A stretch of DNA of 46,445 nt, taken from contig CACMUL010000001.1 of NCBI GenBank assembly GCA_902616855.1, positions 196,137 through 242,581 on the forward strand. The letters run 5' to 3'. Shown here one piece after another: positions 37,429 through 46,150 of this stretch (its first letter is position 1; each line of letters begins with the position of its first letter). Origin of the DNA: an uncultured Alphaproteobacteria bacterium (GTDB lineage Bacteria > Pseudomonadota > Alphaproteobacteria > HIMB59). A model generated the notes under the pieces. The model saw nothing but the letters and a program-made list of their open reading frames with translations, searched no databases and was not told the DNA's origin. The translations under genes were made by a program, and so were the position numbers.

Positions 37429-40191
37429 TTAATTAACTGTAGCTTGTATTTTCTCAACATTCGCTGCACTGAATTTAAATTCAGGAATTTTACCAATCGG
37501 ATCTAATTGTGGGTTAGTAAGAACATTTGCAGCTGCCTCAGCAAAACAAAAAGGAATGAAAACCATTCCCTCTGGAATTTCTTTATCACTCCTTACTTTA
37601 ATTGCAAGTGAGCCTCTTTTAGTTTTAACCAAAACTTGATCTCCAGGGTTGATTGTCATTCTTTTCATGTCCCATCTATTCATACTAATAATTGCCTCTG
37701 GTTCGATATGGTCTAATACGGAAGCTCTTCTTGTCATTGAACCTGTGTGCCAATGTTCTAAAAGTCTACCTGTTGTTAAGATCATTGGAAAATCATCATC
37801 AGGTAACTCAGCAGGTGGTATTAGCTTAGCTGGAACTATTTTACCTCTTCCATTCGCTGTTGGAAAATTCTCATTAAAAATAATTTCGTTTCCTGGTTTA
37901 TTAGGATCATCACAAGGGTATGTTACAGAGTTTTCATTTTCTAGTCTTTCGTAGGTAATATTTTTTAAAGAAGGCATTACTTGAGCCATTTCATTGAAAA
38001 TATCTCTTGGATGTAGATAACTCCAATCTAAACCCATACCTTGAGCTATAGCTTGAGTAATCCACCAATCCTGTCTCGCTGAACCAGGAGGTGGCACTGC
38101 TTGGCGGCCCAATTGAACTTGTCTGTTAGTGTTTGTGTAAGTTCCAGTTTTTTCAGCATGGGCTGATGATGGTAAGATTACATCTGCATGCCAGGCTGTT
38201 TCAGTCATAAAGATATCTTGAACAACTAAATGATCTAATTTAGCTAATGCAGCTCTAGCATGATTTTGATCAGGATCAGACATTGCAGGGTTTTCTCCCA
38301 TAATATACATACCTTTGATCTCATCTTCTAAAATTTTGTTAATAACTTCAACAACGGTTAAACCTTTTTTATCATCAAGGCCTGTCTTCCAAAAATTTTC
38401 ATATTTTTGGTGAATACTTCCATCTTCAACTGACTGGTAATCAGGAAAGACCATTGGAATTAATCCAGCGTCAGATGCACCTTGAACATTGTTTTGACCT
38501 CTTAGAGGGTGTAAACCTGTGCCTTCTCTTCCAATCTGTCCTGTAGTTAAAGCTAGAGCAATTAAACATCTAGCATTATCTGTTCCATGAACATGTTGAG
38601 ATACACCCATACCCCAAAAGATAATGGATCTTTCTGATTTAGCATAAAGTCTAGCAACTTCTCTTAACTCTTGGGCTTTGATGCCACAAATGGCTTCCAT
38701 TTTTTCAGGAGAAAAATCTTTTATTTCTTCTTGTAATTTTTCAAAACCCTCAGTTTGTCCTTGAATATATTGTTCGTCATAAAGCCTCTCTTCAACAATG
38801 GTGTACAAAAGTGCATTGAGCATTGCAACATCAGTGCCTGCTTTAAATTGTAAGTTGTAGGTAGCATGTTTTGTTAAACCTTGTTTTCTTGGATCCATAA
38901 CAACTAATTTTGAACCTCTTTTTGCTGCACGTTTTAGATAAGTTGCTGCAACAGGATGGTTTTCTGTAGGCCTTGCACCAATAACAATGATACAGTCAGC
39001 ATCAGATGCGGACATAAAAGGAGCTGATACAGCCCCAGAGTTTACACATTCCATCAGTGCTGCAACAGAAGATGCGTGACAAAGTCTAGTACAGTGATCT
39101 ACGTTATTTGATCCAAAACCAACTCTAACCAATTTTTGAAATAAATAAGCCTCCTCATTAGAACACTTTGCTGAACCAAAACCAGCTAAACTTTTTGGTC
39201 CATGATCTTCTTTTAAATTTAAAAGACCAGATGAAGCTCTTTCTATTGCATCTTCCCAAGTTGTCTCTTCAAAATAATAATAGATATCAGCATCTTTAAT
39301 TTCAAGATTTGGGTCTTTTTTAACACCAGCTTTTCTAACTAATGGTTTAGTGAGTCTTCCATCATGATTGATATAGTCAAAACCAAATCTACCTTTTACG
39401 CATAGCCTATTTTCATTAGCGGGTCCATTTTTACCATCTACGTACAAAATTTTATCGTCTTTTACGTGTACTTCAGTTTGACATCCTACACCACAATAAG
39501 GACAAACACTCTCTACGATTTTATCTGAATAAGACTCTCTTTTTCCCTGATCATCAACTAATGAAGACTCCATTAATGCTCCTGTTGGACAAGCTTGGAC
39601 ACACTCTCCGCAAGCAACACAAGTGCTATTGCCCATTGGGTCATCTAAATCAAATATTACCTTCGCAGTTGACCCTCTATAGGCCATTCCGATAACGTCG
39701 TTTACTTGTACCTCACGGCAAGCGCGAACACATAGATTACAATTTATACATGCATCTAAATTAACACTCATTGCTTTATGAGACCTATCTAATTCTATTT
39801 TTTGTTTACCAGGAAAACGACTATCGCTAACGCCTAATTTCTCAGACCAGTTCCAAAACTTTGACTCGGGGTCAGGAGAATTATTTTTTTCTGGTTGGTC
39901 AGACACAAGAAGTTCAAAAACCATAGATCTTGATTTTTCTGCTCTTGGAGAGTTAACTGTAACTTCCATGCCTTCGGTAGGTTTGCGAATACATGATGCT
40001 GCAAGGGTTCTTTCCCCTTTAATTTCAACCATACAGGCTCTACAATTTCCGTCTGCTCGATAACCCGGCTCAGGTGAGTAACATAGGTGAGGAATATCAA
40101 TATTATTTTTTTTTGCGACATCCCAAATAGATTCATCTTTATTTGCTACATATTCGTTGCCGTCAATTTTAAATTTAATATTATCAGTCAT
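37429..40191 (-). CDS. fdhA: NAD-dependent formate dehydrogenase, alpha (catalytic) subunit
   Basis: A 920-residue molybdo/tungsto-bis-MGD enzyme oxidising formate to CO2. Order: an NuoG-like [2Fe-2S] domain (C37, C50, C53, C67), two [4Fe-4S] clusters (C148, 151, 154, 158 and C191, 194, 197, 201), the cofactor-proximal [4Fe-4S] (C230, 233, 237, 264), then the bis-MGD domains and a C-terminal MopB cap. The active-site pair is C371-H372 (HCTRLCHASSVAALM): Cys, not selenocysteine. The NuoG-type His-Cys cluster is absent. Length and composition match FDH1 (Fdh1A) of Methylorubrum, which is tungsten-dependent; FdsA and fdhF are alternative names. It follows fdhB at a TAATG junction. Confidence 0.95.
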   Translation of the reverse strand: MTDNIKFKIDGNEYVANKDESIWDVAKKNNIDIPHLCYSPEPGYRADGNCRACMVEIKGERTLAASCIRKPTEGMEVTVNSPRAEKSRSMVFELLVSDQPEKNNSPDPESKFWNWSEKLGVSDSRFPGKQKIELDRSHKAMSVNLDACINCNLCVRACREVQVNDVIGMAYRGSTAKVIFDLDDPMGNSTCVACGECVQACPTGALMESSLVDDQGKRESYSDKIVESVCPYCGVGCQTEVHVKDDKILYVDGKNGPANENRLCVKGRFGFDYINHDGRLTKPLVRKAGVKKDPNLEIKDADIYYYFEETTWEDAIERASSGLLNLKEDHGPKSLAGFGSAKCSNEEAYLFQKLVRVGFGSNNVDHCTRLCHASSVAALMECVNSGAVSAPFMSASDADCIIVIGARPTENHPVAATYLKRAAKRGSKLVVMDPRKQGLTKHATYNLQFKAGTDVAMLNALLYTIVEERLYDEQYIQGQTEGFEKLQEEIKDFSPEKMEAICGIKAQELREVARLYAKSERSIIFWGMGVSQHVHGTDNARCLIALALTTGQIGREGTGLHPLRGQNNVQGASDAGLIPMVFPDYQSVEDGSIHQKYENFWKTGLDDKKGLTVVEVINKILEDEIKGMYIMGENPAMSDPDQNHARAALAKLDHLVVQDIFMTETAWHADVILPSSAHAEKTGTYTNTNRQVQLGRQAVPPPGSARQDWWITQAIAQGMGLDWSYLHPRDIFNEMAQVMPSLKNITYERLENENSVTYPCDDPNKPGNEIIFNENFPTANGRGKIVPAKLIPPAELPDDDFPMILTTGRLLEHWHTGSMTRRASVLDHIEPEAIISMNRWDMKRMTINPGDQVLVKTKRGSLAIKVRSDKEIPEGMVFIPFCFAEAAANVLTNPQLDPIGKIPEFKFSAANVEKIQATVN

Positions 40192-41888
40192 TAGTTGGTT
40201 ACCTCCTCTGGGAAGTGTTTAATAACAGAGAGCATTGGGTTTGGAGCTGCTTGTCCTAAACCACATATAGAGGCGTCCATCATTGCTGAAGATAATTCTT
40301 TTAGAAGGTCTACATCCCAAGATGATTGGTTCATGAGTTTAAGAGCTTTTTCAGTTCCATTTCTACATGGAGTACATTGACCACAACTTTCATCATGAAA
40401 AAAGAACATTAAATTTTTTGCAATATCCTTCATGTTATCTCTATCAGATAAAACAACTACAGCAGCAGAACCAATAAAACAGCCGTGCTCTTGTAATGTG
40501 TCAAAATCAAGCGGAATATTATCTAATTTTGCAGGAAGTATTCCTCCAGAGGCCCCTCCAGGTAAGTATGCTTTAAATGTATGCCCCTCTTGAATACCAC
40601 CACAATATTCATCAATAAGTTGCTTTATTGTGATCCCTGCTGGAGCTAGCTTTACACCAGGGTTTTTTACCCTTCCCGATACAGAGAACGTTCTTAAACC
40701 TTTTCTACCATTGAGACCATGACTACTGAACCAGACAGCACCTTTTTCCAAAATCTCTCTTACCCAAAAAACTGTTTCAACATTATGTATTAATGTTGGT
40801 CTACCAAACAGTCCCACTTGAGATGGAAAGGGAGGTTTATGTCTAGGTAAGCCTCTTTTACCCTCTAAACTCTCTAACATTGATGACTCTTCACCACAAA
40901 TGTAAGCACCAGCGCCCCTTCTAAAATGTATTCTGGTTTTAACATTTAAATTGTTTTCTTCTAAAATTTTAATTTCTTTCTTTAAAAACTTTATTACATC
41001 AGGGTACTCATCTCGCATGTAAATATATACATCAGTTGCCTCAACTACCCATGCAGCAATTAGCATTCCCTCAAGAAATCTATGTGGATCTCTTGTAAGA
41101 TAATGATGGTCTTTAAATGTTCCTGGTTCACCCTCATCACCATTAATTGCCATTAACCTGGGTTTATCTTCTGCTCTTACAAATCTCCATTTTCTTCCAG
41201 TTGGAAATCCTGCACCACCAAGACCTCTCAAACCTGATTGCTCCATTTCTTCTATGAGCTTTATCGGATCTTTTTTATTTTCAATACAATCCTTTAGAAT
41301 TTTATATCCACCATTTTTTACATAATCGTCATAGCTAATATAATTTGGTATAAATGGTTTTGTATCTTGCTCCTTTAAGGCTTTTTGAACTACACTTACA
41401 TCTGCGTTTACAAAATGTTTTTTTCCTACCTCAACTATTGGTGCTTGGTGACACCTTCCCATACAAGGTGCTCTAACTACTCTCACATTAGAAGATGCAC
41501 TATCATTCAAATTTTTTTCTAAAGTTTTGCATCCGTTCATCTCACATGTAATACCATCACAGACTCTAATTGTTGTTTCAGGAGGGCTAATATCATCCTC
41601 TTTATAAATATCAAAGTGAGCATAAAATGATGCTGTTTCGTAAATTTCAGTTAAAGGTAAATTTGTTAATTCGGACAGTGCTGTTAAATGTTTTGGCTTA
41701 AGACATTTATAATGGTCTTGAATTAAGTGAAGGCTTTCAATAAGCATATCTCTTTGTCTAAAATAATCATTAGGTATAAGGTTTTTAAGATCATCAATTG
41801 ACTGGTCGTCACTTTGGCGACCCTTGTTGAATTCTAGAGCTTTTCTTCTACCAGAACCTGGATGTATTTTACTTTGTGAGTCTTTCAT
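40191..41888 (-). CDS. fdhB: NAD-dependent formate dehydrogenase, beta (NADH-binding) subunit, NuoE-NuoF fusion
   Basis: A 565-residue fusion that passes electrons from FdhA to NAD. The N-terminal NuoE-like domain (about 30-170) holds a [2Fe-2S] cluster (C110, C115, C142, C146). The NuoF-like domain follows: FMN/NADH sites GLRGLGGAGFPTGRKW and GAGAYICGEESSMLESLEG, an SLBB segment (GVKLAPAGITIKQLI), and a C-terminal [4Fe-4S] site ESCGQCTPCRNG with a later Cys in SICGLGQ. It matches the Fdh1B layout, in which FdsG and FdsB of three-subunit enzymes are merged. It is first in fdhBA, 63 nt downstream of the LysR gene, with an operator-like palindrome and promoter between. No Shine-Dalgarno is seen. 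Confidence 0.95.
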   Translation of the reverse strand: MKDSQSKIHPGSGRRKALEFNKGRQSDDQSIDDLKNLIPNDYFRQRDMLIESLHLIQDHYKCLKPKHLTALSELTNLPLTEIYETASFYAHFDIYKEDDISPPETTIRVCDGITCEMNGCKTLEKNLNDSASSNVRVVRAPCMGRCHQAPIVEVGKKHFVNADVSVVQKALKEQDTKPFIPNYISYDDYVKNGGYKILKDCIENKKDPIKLIEEMEQSGLRGLGGAGFPTGRKWRFVRAEDKPRLMAINGDEGEPGTFKDHHYLTRDPHRFLEGMLIAAWVVEATDVYIYMRDEYPDVIKFLKKEIKILEENNLNVKTRIHFRRGAGAYICGEESSMLESLEGKRGLPRHKPPFPSQVGLFGRPTLIHNVETVFWVREILEKGAVWFSSHGLNGRKGLRTFSVSGRVKNPGVKLAPAGITIKQLIDEYCGGIQEGHTFKAYLPGGASGGILPAKLDNIPLDFDTLQEHGCFIGSAAVVVLSDRDNMKDIAKNLMFFFHDESCGQCTPCRNGTEKALKLMNQSSWDVDLLKELSSAMMDASICGLGQAAPNPMLSVIKHFPEEVTN

Positions 41889-41893
41889 TTGTT

Positions 41894-41923
41894 ATAATGT
41901 AATAATTTTTTATTAAGTTTCAA
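41894..41923 (-). promoter_or_regulatory. Predicted promoter for fdhBA
   Basis: On the minus strand TTGAAA (41918-41923) and CATTAT (41894-41899) stand 18 nt apart; TTATAA overlaps the latter. The inferred start falls at or within a few bases of the fdhB ATG (41888), so the message may be leaderless. The region is very AT-rich, which raises the chance of a false match. Confidence 0.4.
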
Positions 41924-41959
41924 TTATCAATAAGTAATTAATTGATAAGTATTACTTAT
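41924..41959. promoter_or_regulatory. Candidate LysR-type operator upstream of fdhB
   Basis: Two nested palindromes: TTATCAAT-9-ATTGATAA (41924-41948, perfect 8-bp arms, containing the T-N11-A type core of LysR regulators) and ATAAGTA-1-TACTTAT (41945-41959, perfect 7-bp arms), sharing bases and reaching into the LysR stop codon. They lie directly upstream of the predicted fdhB -35, the position expected for LysR activation and recognition sites. Confidence 0.6.
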
Positions 41960-42833
41960 TAAAGCTTTTTAAGAATTTTAAAAAGTTATTTTTAATAGGT
42001 GATGGGCGATTATCATCAATATGTACTATACCTACCTTGTGAGATATTTCTGGAGAAATTAATTGAATAAAATTTGTATTCTCATCGTAATTGAATGACT
42101 GAGTAAATATATATGGCATAATTGTTGAAAATTCTGAACTATTTACGTGAGAGTATATATGAGTCATAGAATTTGACTCAATTAAAACTCGTGGGTTAAT
42201 ATTATTCTCTTTAAATACAGCATCTAATATTCTTCTAAATTGATTTTCTTTAGAAATTAAACATAGATCTAAATTACCAATTTCTTGCCATTTTAATTTC
42301 TTTTTATTTTTTAAATTCTTTTTTTTAGATATGAGAAAATATGTTTCATTATATAAAGGTATCTTCTCAACTCCTAATATTGGTTCATTTTCTAAATAAC
42401 TTATCCCTAAGTCTAATTTGAAATCATGAAGATTTTTATCAATTTCATTAGAGGACATAGAAATTACTTGCAATTTGACGTTTGTAAATTTTTTAACAAA
42501 ACTATTTAACAAAAAAGAAACTTCTAATAAAGCAGTGGGGATAACACCTATTCTTAAATTTCCAGTTAAATTATTTTTTAACTCTGAGCTTAATTGTTTG
42601 ATATTAGTATATTCTTTAACAATATTTTTAAATCTTTCCTTTAAAATTTCTCCCTCAGAAGTTAATCCAATATAGTTCTTTCCTCTTTTTACTAGTCTTA
42701 CCCCTATTTCATTTTCTAAGGCCTTTAGCTTCATAGACAAAGCAGGTTGTGATATCTTTAATTTTTCTGCCGCTCTATTAAAATGTTTTTCACTATCTAA
42801 AGCTAAAATAATTTCTAAATTCTTTATTTCCAT
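41952..42833 (-). CDS. LysR-family transcriptional regulator, probably of formate dehydrogenase
   Basis: A 293-residue LysR-type regulator. The N-terminal winged helix (about 1-60) is canonical: FNRAAEKLKISQPALSMKLKALE, read in two parts, then EIGVRLVKRG. Residues about 88-290 form the periplasmic-binding-protein-like effector domain. It is encoded just upstream of fdhBA on the same strand and is divergent from tusA across 27 nt; LysR proteins (FdsR in Cupriavidus) are known to control formate dehydrogenase operons. Formate or a related C1 signal is a plausible effector, by inference from position only. Confidence 0.88.
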   Translation of the reverse strand: MEIKNLEIILALDSEKHFNRAAEKLKISQPALSMKLKALENEIGVRLVKRGKNYIGLTSEGEILKERFKNIVKEYTNIKQLSSELKNNLTGNLRIGVIPTALLEVSFLLNSFVKKFTNVKLQVISMSSNEIDKNLHDFKLDLGISYLENEPILGVEKIPLYNETYFLISKKKNLKNKKKLKWQEIGNLDLCLISKENQFRRILDAVFKENNINPRVLIESNSMTHIYSHVNSSEFSTIMPYIFTQSFNYDENTNFIQLISPEISHKVGIVHIDDNRPSPIKNNFLKFLKSFNK

Positions 42834-42860
42834 GTATTTTTAAAATAAATATATATGTAA

Positions 42861-43082
42861 ATGGATTATTATCTAGATACTAAAGGCTTTGAATGCCCTA
42901 TACCTGTCTTAAAAGCTGAAAAATTTATAAAAAAGTTAAAAAAAAATGATGTTCTTACAATAGAAAGTGATGACCCATTATCACAATTTGACTTTAAAAA
43001 TTTTTGTGAAGAAAAAAAATATGAGATCATTTCACTAAAAAAAAAGGGAAATATAGTAAATATCAAATTTAAAATTCAATAA
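42861..43082 (+). CDS. tusA: TusA-family sulfur carrier protein
   Basis: A 73-residue TusA/SirA-like sulfur carrier. The signature CPIPVLKAEKFI is intact, with Cys12 as the persulfide site, and the beta-alpha-beta-alpha-beta-beta pattern fits. In E. coli TusA serves tRNA thiolation and also influences molybdenum-cofactor synthesis and FdhD-dependent formate dehydrogenase activity. Placement between the formate dehydrogenase regulator and moeA suggests a role in supplying sulfur to the cofactor, although tRNA modification is not excluded. The 3' end overlaps the convergent moeA by 14 nt. Confidence 0.9.
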   Translation: MDYYLDTKGFECPIPVLKAEKFIKKLKKNDVLTIESDDPLSQFDFKNFCEEKKYEIISLKKKGNIVNIKFKIQ

Positions 43083-44247
43083 AACTAATCTTTTCGCCTT
43101 TTTTAATTTTATTATTTCCTTCTGGGACAAACGCTAACCCATCTGCTTCAGAGAGAGAAATTAGTTTAGCAGAACCTTTTGAGTTATGAGTATAAAGTCT
43201 ATTTTTAGATAATTTCACACGATAAAATTTTGTTATATTAGATTTTTTATTTTCTGAAAATCCAGATTGGTAAGATTTGGTAATGCTAGAGTTGTCTTTG
43301 CGAGAAGGATCTATAAATAAACTTACTAAAAAAAATAAATTAGTGAAAACAGCTAATGGGTTTCCAGGTAGTGAAAAATAATAATTGGATTTTAATTTTG
43401 AAAAAATTACAGGTCGACCTGGTTGAATTCTTACGTATTTAAAAAGAAGTTTAGTATTTTGACTTAGAAAAGAAGATATATAGTCTTTAGAGCTAAATGA
43501 TGAGCCACCCGAACTTATAATAATATCAAATTTATTTTGATTTTTTTTATAAAATTTATCAACTTTTAATTCATCATCTTTTAAAACACCTAAATCGTGA
43601 ACTTTTACGTTAAATTTCTTTAAAAAATAAATAATTTGATATTTGTTTGAGTCATATACTTGATGATCTTTTATTTTTTTGCCAGATTTTATTAATTCAT
43701 TTCCTGTTGATACAACAGCAACTCTCAAAGTTTTATATACCCATAAATTTGTAATTCCTACTGATGAAAGTAATGCAATTTTTATAAAATCAATTTTTTC
43801 ATTTTTTTTTATCAATATTTTATTTTTTTTTAAATCCTCACCTTTTTTTTTTATGTCTTTATTAGATATTTTTGAATGTTGGACTAATAGATTTTTGCCC
43901 TCAATTTTTGCATTTTCTAATGAAATAAAATTTTTAAAGTTTTGTGGAATAATAGCTCCTGTATTTATTTTATAGGCTAAATTTCGATTTAATTTTTTAT
44001 ATGAGTGTCCGGCATTTAGAAGCTTATTAGATATCGGTAATGTGTTAAGATTTTTATTATAAACAATATAACCATCTAATCCTGCAGTGTTTTGTAGGGG
44101 TAGGTTAATTGGTGAAGTAATTGTTCTTGATACCACTGCATTATGGGCATCCTTTAACTCAATCTTAAAATCTTGGAATAACCTCTTTTTTTCTCGAATA
44201 ATTATTTTTTGTGCAAGTTTGAAAGAAATATGTTTAGGAATTTTCAT
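43069..44247 (-). CDS. moeA: Molybdopterin molybdenumtransferase MoeA
   Basis: A 392-residue MoeA, which inserts molybdate (or tungstate) into adenylylated molybdopterin. Regions in order: an N-terminal segment with LPLQNTAGLDGYIVYN (the D-G-[YF] site), LNTGAIIP-like YKINTGAIIPQN, the central MoaB/MogA-like domain with VAVVSTGNELIKSG, IISSGGSSFSSKDYI and RIQPGRPVIFSK plus FSLPGNPLAVFTN, and a C-terminal beta domain. The N-terminal part is diverged, with several long lysine-rich runs. The ATG at 44247 is chosen over an upstream TTG at 44265. It overlaps the mobB stop by 14 nt and so is coupled to it. Confidence 0.93.
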   Translation of the reverse strand: MKIPKHISFKLAQKIIIREKKRLFQDFKIELKDAHNAVVSRTITSPINLPLQNTAGLDGYIVYNKNLNTLPISNKLLNAGHSYKKLNRNLAYKINTGAIIPQNFKNFISLENAKIEGKNLLVQHSKISNKDIKKKGEDLKKNKILIKKNEKIDFIKIALLSSVGITNLWVYKTLRVAVVSTGNELIKSGKKIKDHQVYDSNKYQIIYFLKKFNVKVHDLGVLKDDELKVDKFYKKNQNKFDIIISSGGSSFSSKDYISSFLSQNTKLLFKYVRIQPGRPVIFSKLKSNYYFSLPGNPLAVFTNLFFLVSLFIDPSRKDNSSITKSYQSGFSENKKSNITKFYRVKLSKNRLYTHNSKGSAKLISLSEADGLAFVPEGNNKIKKGEKISFIEF

Positions 44248-44722
44248 AATAAATTTTAGAGGCAATTTTTTCTATCTGACTGTGAGCAAAGGTCTCAATT
44301 GGGTGATCAATATTATCGTCTGTAACGATGTATTTAACATTATTTATAGATTTATAGAGATAGTCTTTGTTATTTTTTTGTAAGCTTACTTCTAACTTTA
44401 TTAGATCATCAAATCTCTTAAACCCCTCAAATATTAGAAAATCACAATCTTTGTTAATCTCTAACAAACGTTCTAAATTAATATGTGACTCAGCTTTCTC
44501 TTCTATGAATGCGAGTCTTTTATCTGATATTAGTGTAGTTTTATAAGCTCCAGATTTTCTAATTTTATAGCTATCTGTGTTGGGATGATCAATGTCAAAA
44601 GAATGGTGAGCATGTTTTACCACACCAACTTTTATTTTCTTTTCTTTAAAAAATTTTACTAAATTACTCACTAAAGTAGTTTTGCCACTATTTTTCCAAC
44701 CAATAACAGCTATTGTTTTCAC
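44234..44722 (-). CDS. mobB: Molybdopterin-guanine dinucleotide biosynthesis adapter protein MobB
   Basis: A 162-residue P-loop protein that binds GTP and assists MobA in bis-MGD synthesis. The Walker A GWKNSGKTTL is at residues 8-17, VGVVKHAHHSFDIDHPNTDS matches the family H-D-D region, and DFLIFEGFKR is the Walker B-like segment. I read the start as GTG at 44722 (MKTIAVIG); a TTG 18 nt upstream is possible. It is divergent from fdhD with 29 nt between starts, and followed by moeA. Confidence 0.92.
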   Translation of the reverse strand: MKTIAVIGWKNSGKTTLVSNLVKFFKEKKIKVGVVKHAHHSFDIDHPNTDSYKIRKSGAYKTTLISDKRLAFIEEKAESHINLERLLEINKDCDFLIFEGFKRFDDLIKLEVSLQKNNKDYLYKSINNVKYIVTDDNIDHPIETFAHSQIEKIASKIYYENS

Positions 44723-44751
44723 CTTGTCACCATAATACAATCAAGAAAAAA

Positions 44752-45564
44752 ATGACAGATTTTTTAATCAAACCTAGTGTAAATAATAGATCTTTATTTA
44801 AATTGAAAAAATCAATTAATGAAAAAGGTGAAATAACAAAAATTCCAATCATTGAAGAAAAACCACTCACGCTATACTTAAACAACCAAGAAATAGTGAC
44901 AATAATGACTATAGGAGATTATCCAAAATATTTAGCTATAGGTTATTTATTCAATCAGGGAATGCTTAATAATATAGACGATGTAAAAAAGATTGAGTTT
45001 CATAAAGACCTAAAGACAGTTGTTGTAAGAACAAAAAGTAAAACTAATTATGAAGAAAAATTAAAGAAGAAAGTAAATACCTCTGGTTGTGCACAAGGAA
45101 CTGTATTTGGAGACTTATTTGAAGAGATAAATAACGTTTCCTTGAATAAAAAAATAAGAATAGATCATCAACAGCTTATGAATTTATCCAAAAAAATTAA
45201 TACTGAGCCAAGTTTATATTTATCTGTAGGTGCAATACACGGTTGCGTCTTATGTCAGGGAGATAAACCTTTGTATTATTTTGAAGATGTGGGAAGACAT
45301 AATGCTGTTGATAAAATTGCTGGTTTGATACTTGATAAGAAAATAGTCGCGAAAGAAATGTCTTTTTACACAACTGGCAGGCTGACAAGTGAAATGGTAT
45401 TGAAATGCATCAAAATGGAAATACCAATACTATTATCTCGTTCAGGTTTCACTGCTTGGGCAGTTGAAATAGCTAGAAAGAAAAATTTAACTATGATTGG
45501 AAGAATTAGAGGTAAAAGGTTAAATATTTTATCTGGTGAATTTAGATATACCAAAGATGATTAA
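44752..45564 (+). CDS. fdhD: Formate dehydrogenase accessory sulfurtransferase FdhD
   Basis: A 270-residue FdhD (FdsC in three-subunit systems), which transfers sulfur from a cysteine desulfurase to the bis-MGD cofactor, a step needed for formate dehydrogenase activity. Motifs: EKPLTLYLNN, TIGDYPKYLAIGYLFNQG, the cysteine loop SGCAQGTVFGDL (Cys113), GAIHGCVLC, EDVGRHNAVDKIAG, TTGRLTSEMVLK and RSGFTAWAVEIA. The loop has a single Cys where E. coli FdhD has CxxC; this C-x-Q-G form occurs in other alphaproteobacteria. The ATG at 44752 is taken; an upstream TTG is less likely. It overlaps mobA by 8 nt. Confidence 0.95.
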   Translation: MTDFLIKPSVNNRSLFKLKKSINEKGEITKIPIIEEKPLTLYLNNQEIVTIMTIGDYPKYLAIGYLFNQGMLNNIDDVKKIEFHKDLKTVVVRTKSKTNYEEKLKKKVNTSGCAQGTVFGDLFEEINNVSLNKKIRIDHQQLMNLSKKINTEPSLYLSVGAIHGCVLCQGDKPLYYFEDVGRHNAVDKIAGLILDKKIVAKEMSFYTTGRLTSEMVLKCIKMEIPILLSRSGFTAWAVEIARKKNLTMIGRIRGKRLNILSGEFRYTKDD

Positions 45565-46150
45565 GCTAGTATCTGTAATACTAACAGGTGGTAAATCCTC
45601 TAGAATGGGTTATGAAAATAAAAGCTTTTTAAAAATCAAAAATAAGAGTTTTATTGAAATTTTAATAGAAAGTCTGCAAGAAAAGTCTCATGAGATTATA
45701 ATTAATGCTAATAGAGATATCAGTAAGTACAAAATCTTTGGTTATAAAGTTGTGAGTGATAAAATTGGTGGTTATAAGGGGCCACTTGCTGGGTTACATA
45801 GTGCTCTTGATCTATATAAAAACTCAAAAGAGGATTTATGGTTTGCACTTTTCCCCACTGATGCGCCAATAATAAACACAGGTATCATAGATAATTTTAT
45901 CTCAATTACAGAAAAAAAGAATAAAGTCTATATTTGTAAGATTGATAATATTATCGAACCAATGTTCTCCTTTTGGTCATCAAAAATATTTACAGAATTA
46001 AATGAAGTCCTTTTAAAAAATAATGGATATAAAATTATGACATTTGCCGAAGAAATTGGATTTGATTATATAAATTTTAAAAAAAATAAAAAAATAGAAT
46101 TTTTTAATGTAAACGACAAAAATGATTACACAGAACTTCTAAGTTTTTGA
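45557..46150 (+). CDS. mobA: Molybdenum cofactor guanylyltransferase MobA
   Basis: A 197-residue nucleotidyltransferase that joins GMP to molybdopterin to form the bis-MGD cofactor of FdhA. The N-terminal GTP-binding signature is ILTGGKSSRMGYENKSFLKI (with G-G-x-S-x-R-M-G), followed by DKIGGYKGPLAGLHSAL and the metal-binding FPTDAPII. The ATG at 45557 (MIKLVSV) is preferred to a GTG at 45536. It starts inside the end of fdhD (8-nt overlap), so both are probably made together. Its 3' end overlaps the next, convergent gene by 12 nt. Confidence 0.94.
   Translation: MIKLVSVILTGGKSSRMGYENKSFLKIKNKSFIEILIESLQEKSHEIIINANRDISKYKIFGYKVVSDKIGGYKGPLAGLHSALDLYKNSKEDLWFALFPTDAPIINTGIIDNFISITEKKNKVYICKIDNIIEPMFSFWSSKIFTELNEVLLKNNGYKIMTFAEEIGFDYINFKKNKKIEFFNVNDKNDYTELLSF

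Noticed and set aside
39079..39084. Possible selenocysteine site in the formate dehydrogenase alpha subunit
   Set aside because: The active-site codon reads as Cys (C371 in LCHASS) and the frame has no internal TGA, so no selenocysteine is needed.
44713..44751. Longer FdhD starting at an upstream TTG
   Set aside because: It would overlap the divergent mobB start and add a non-conserved, Cys/His-rich segment; ATG 44752 is adequate.
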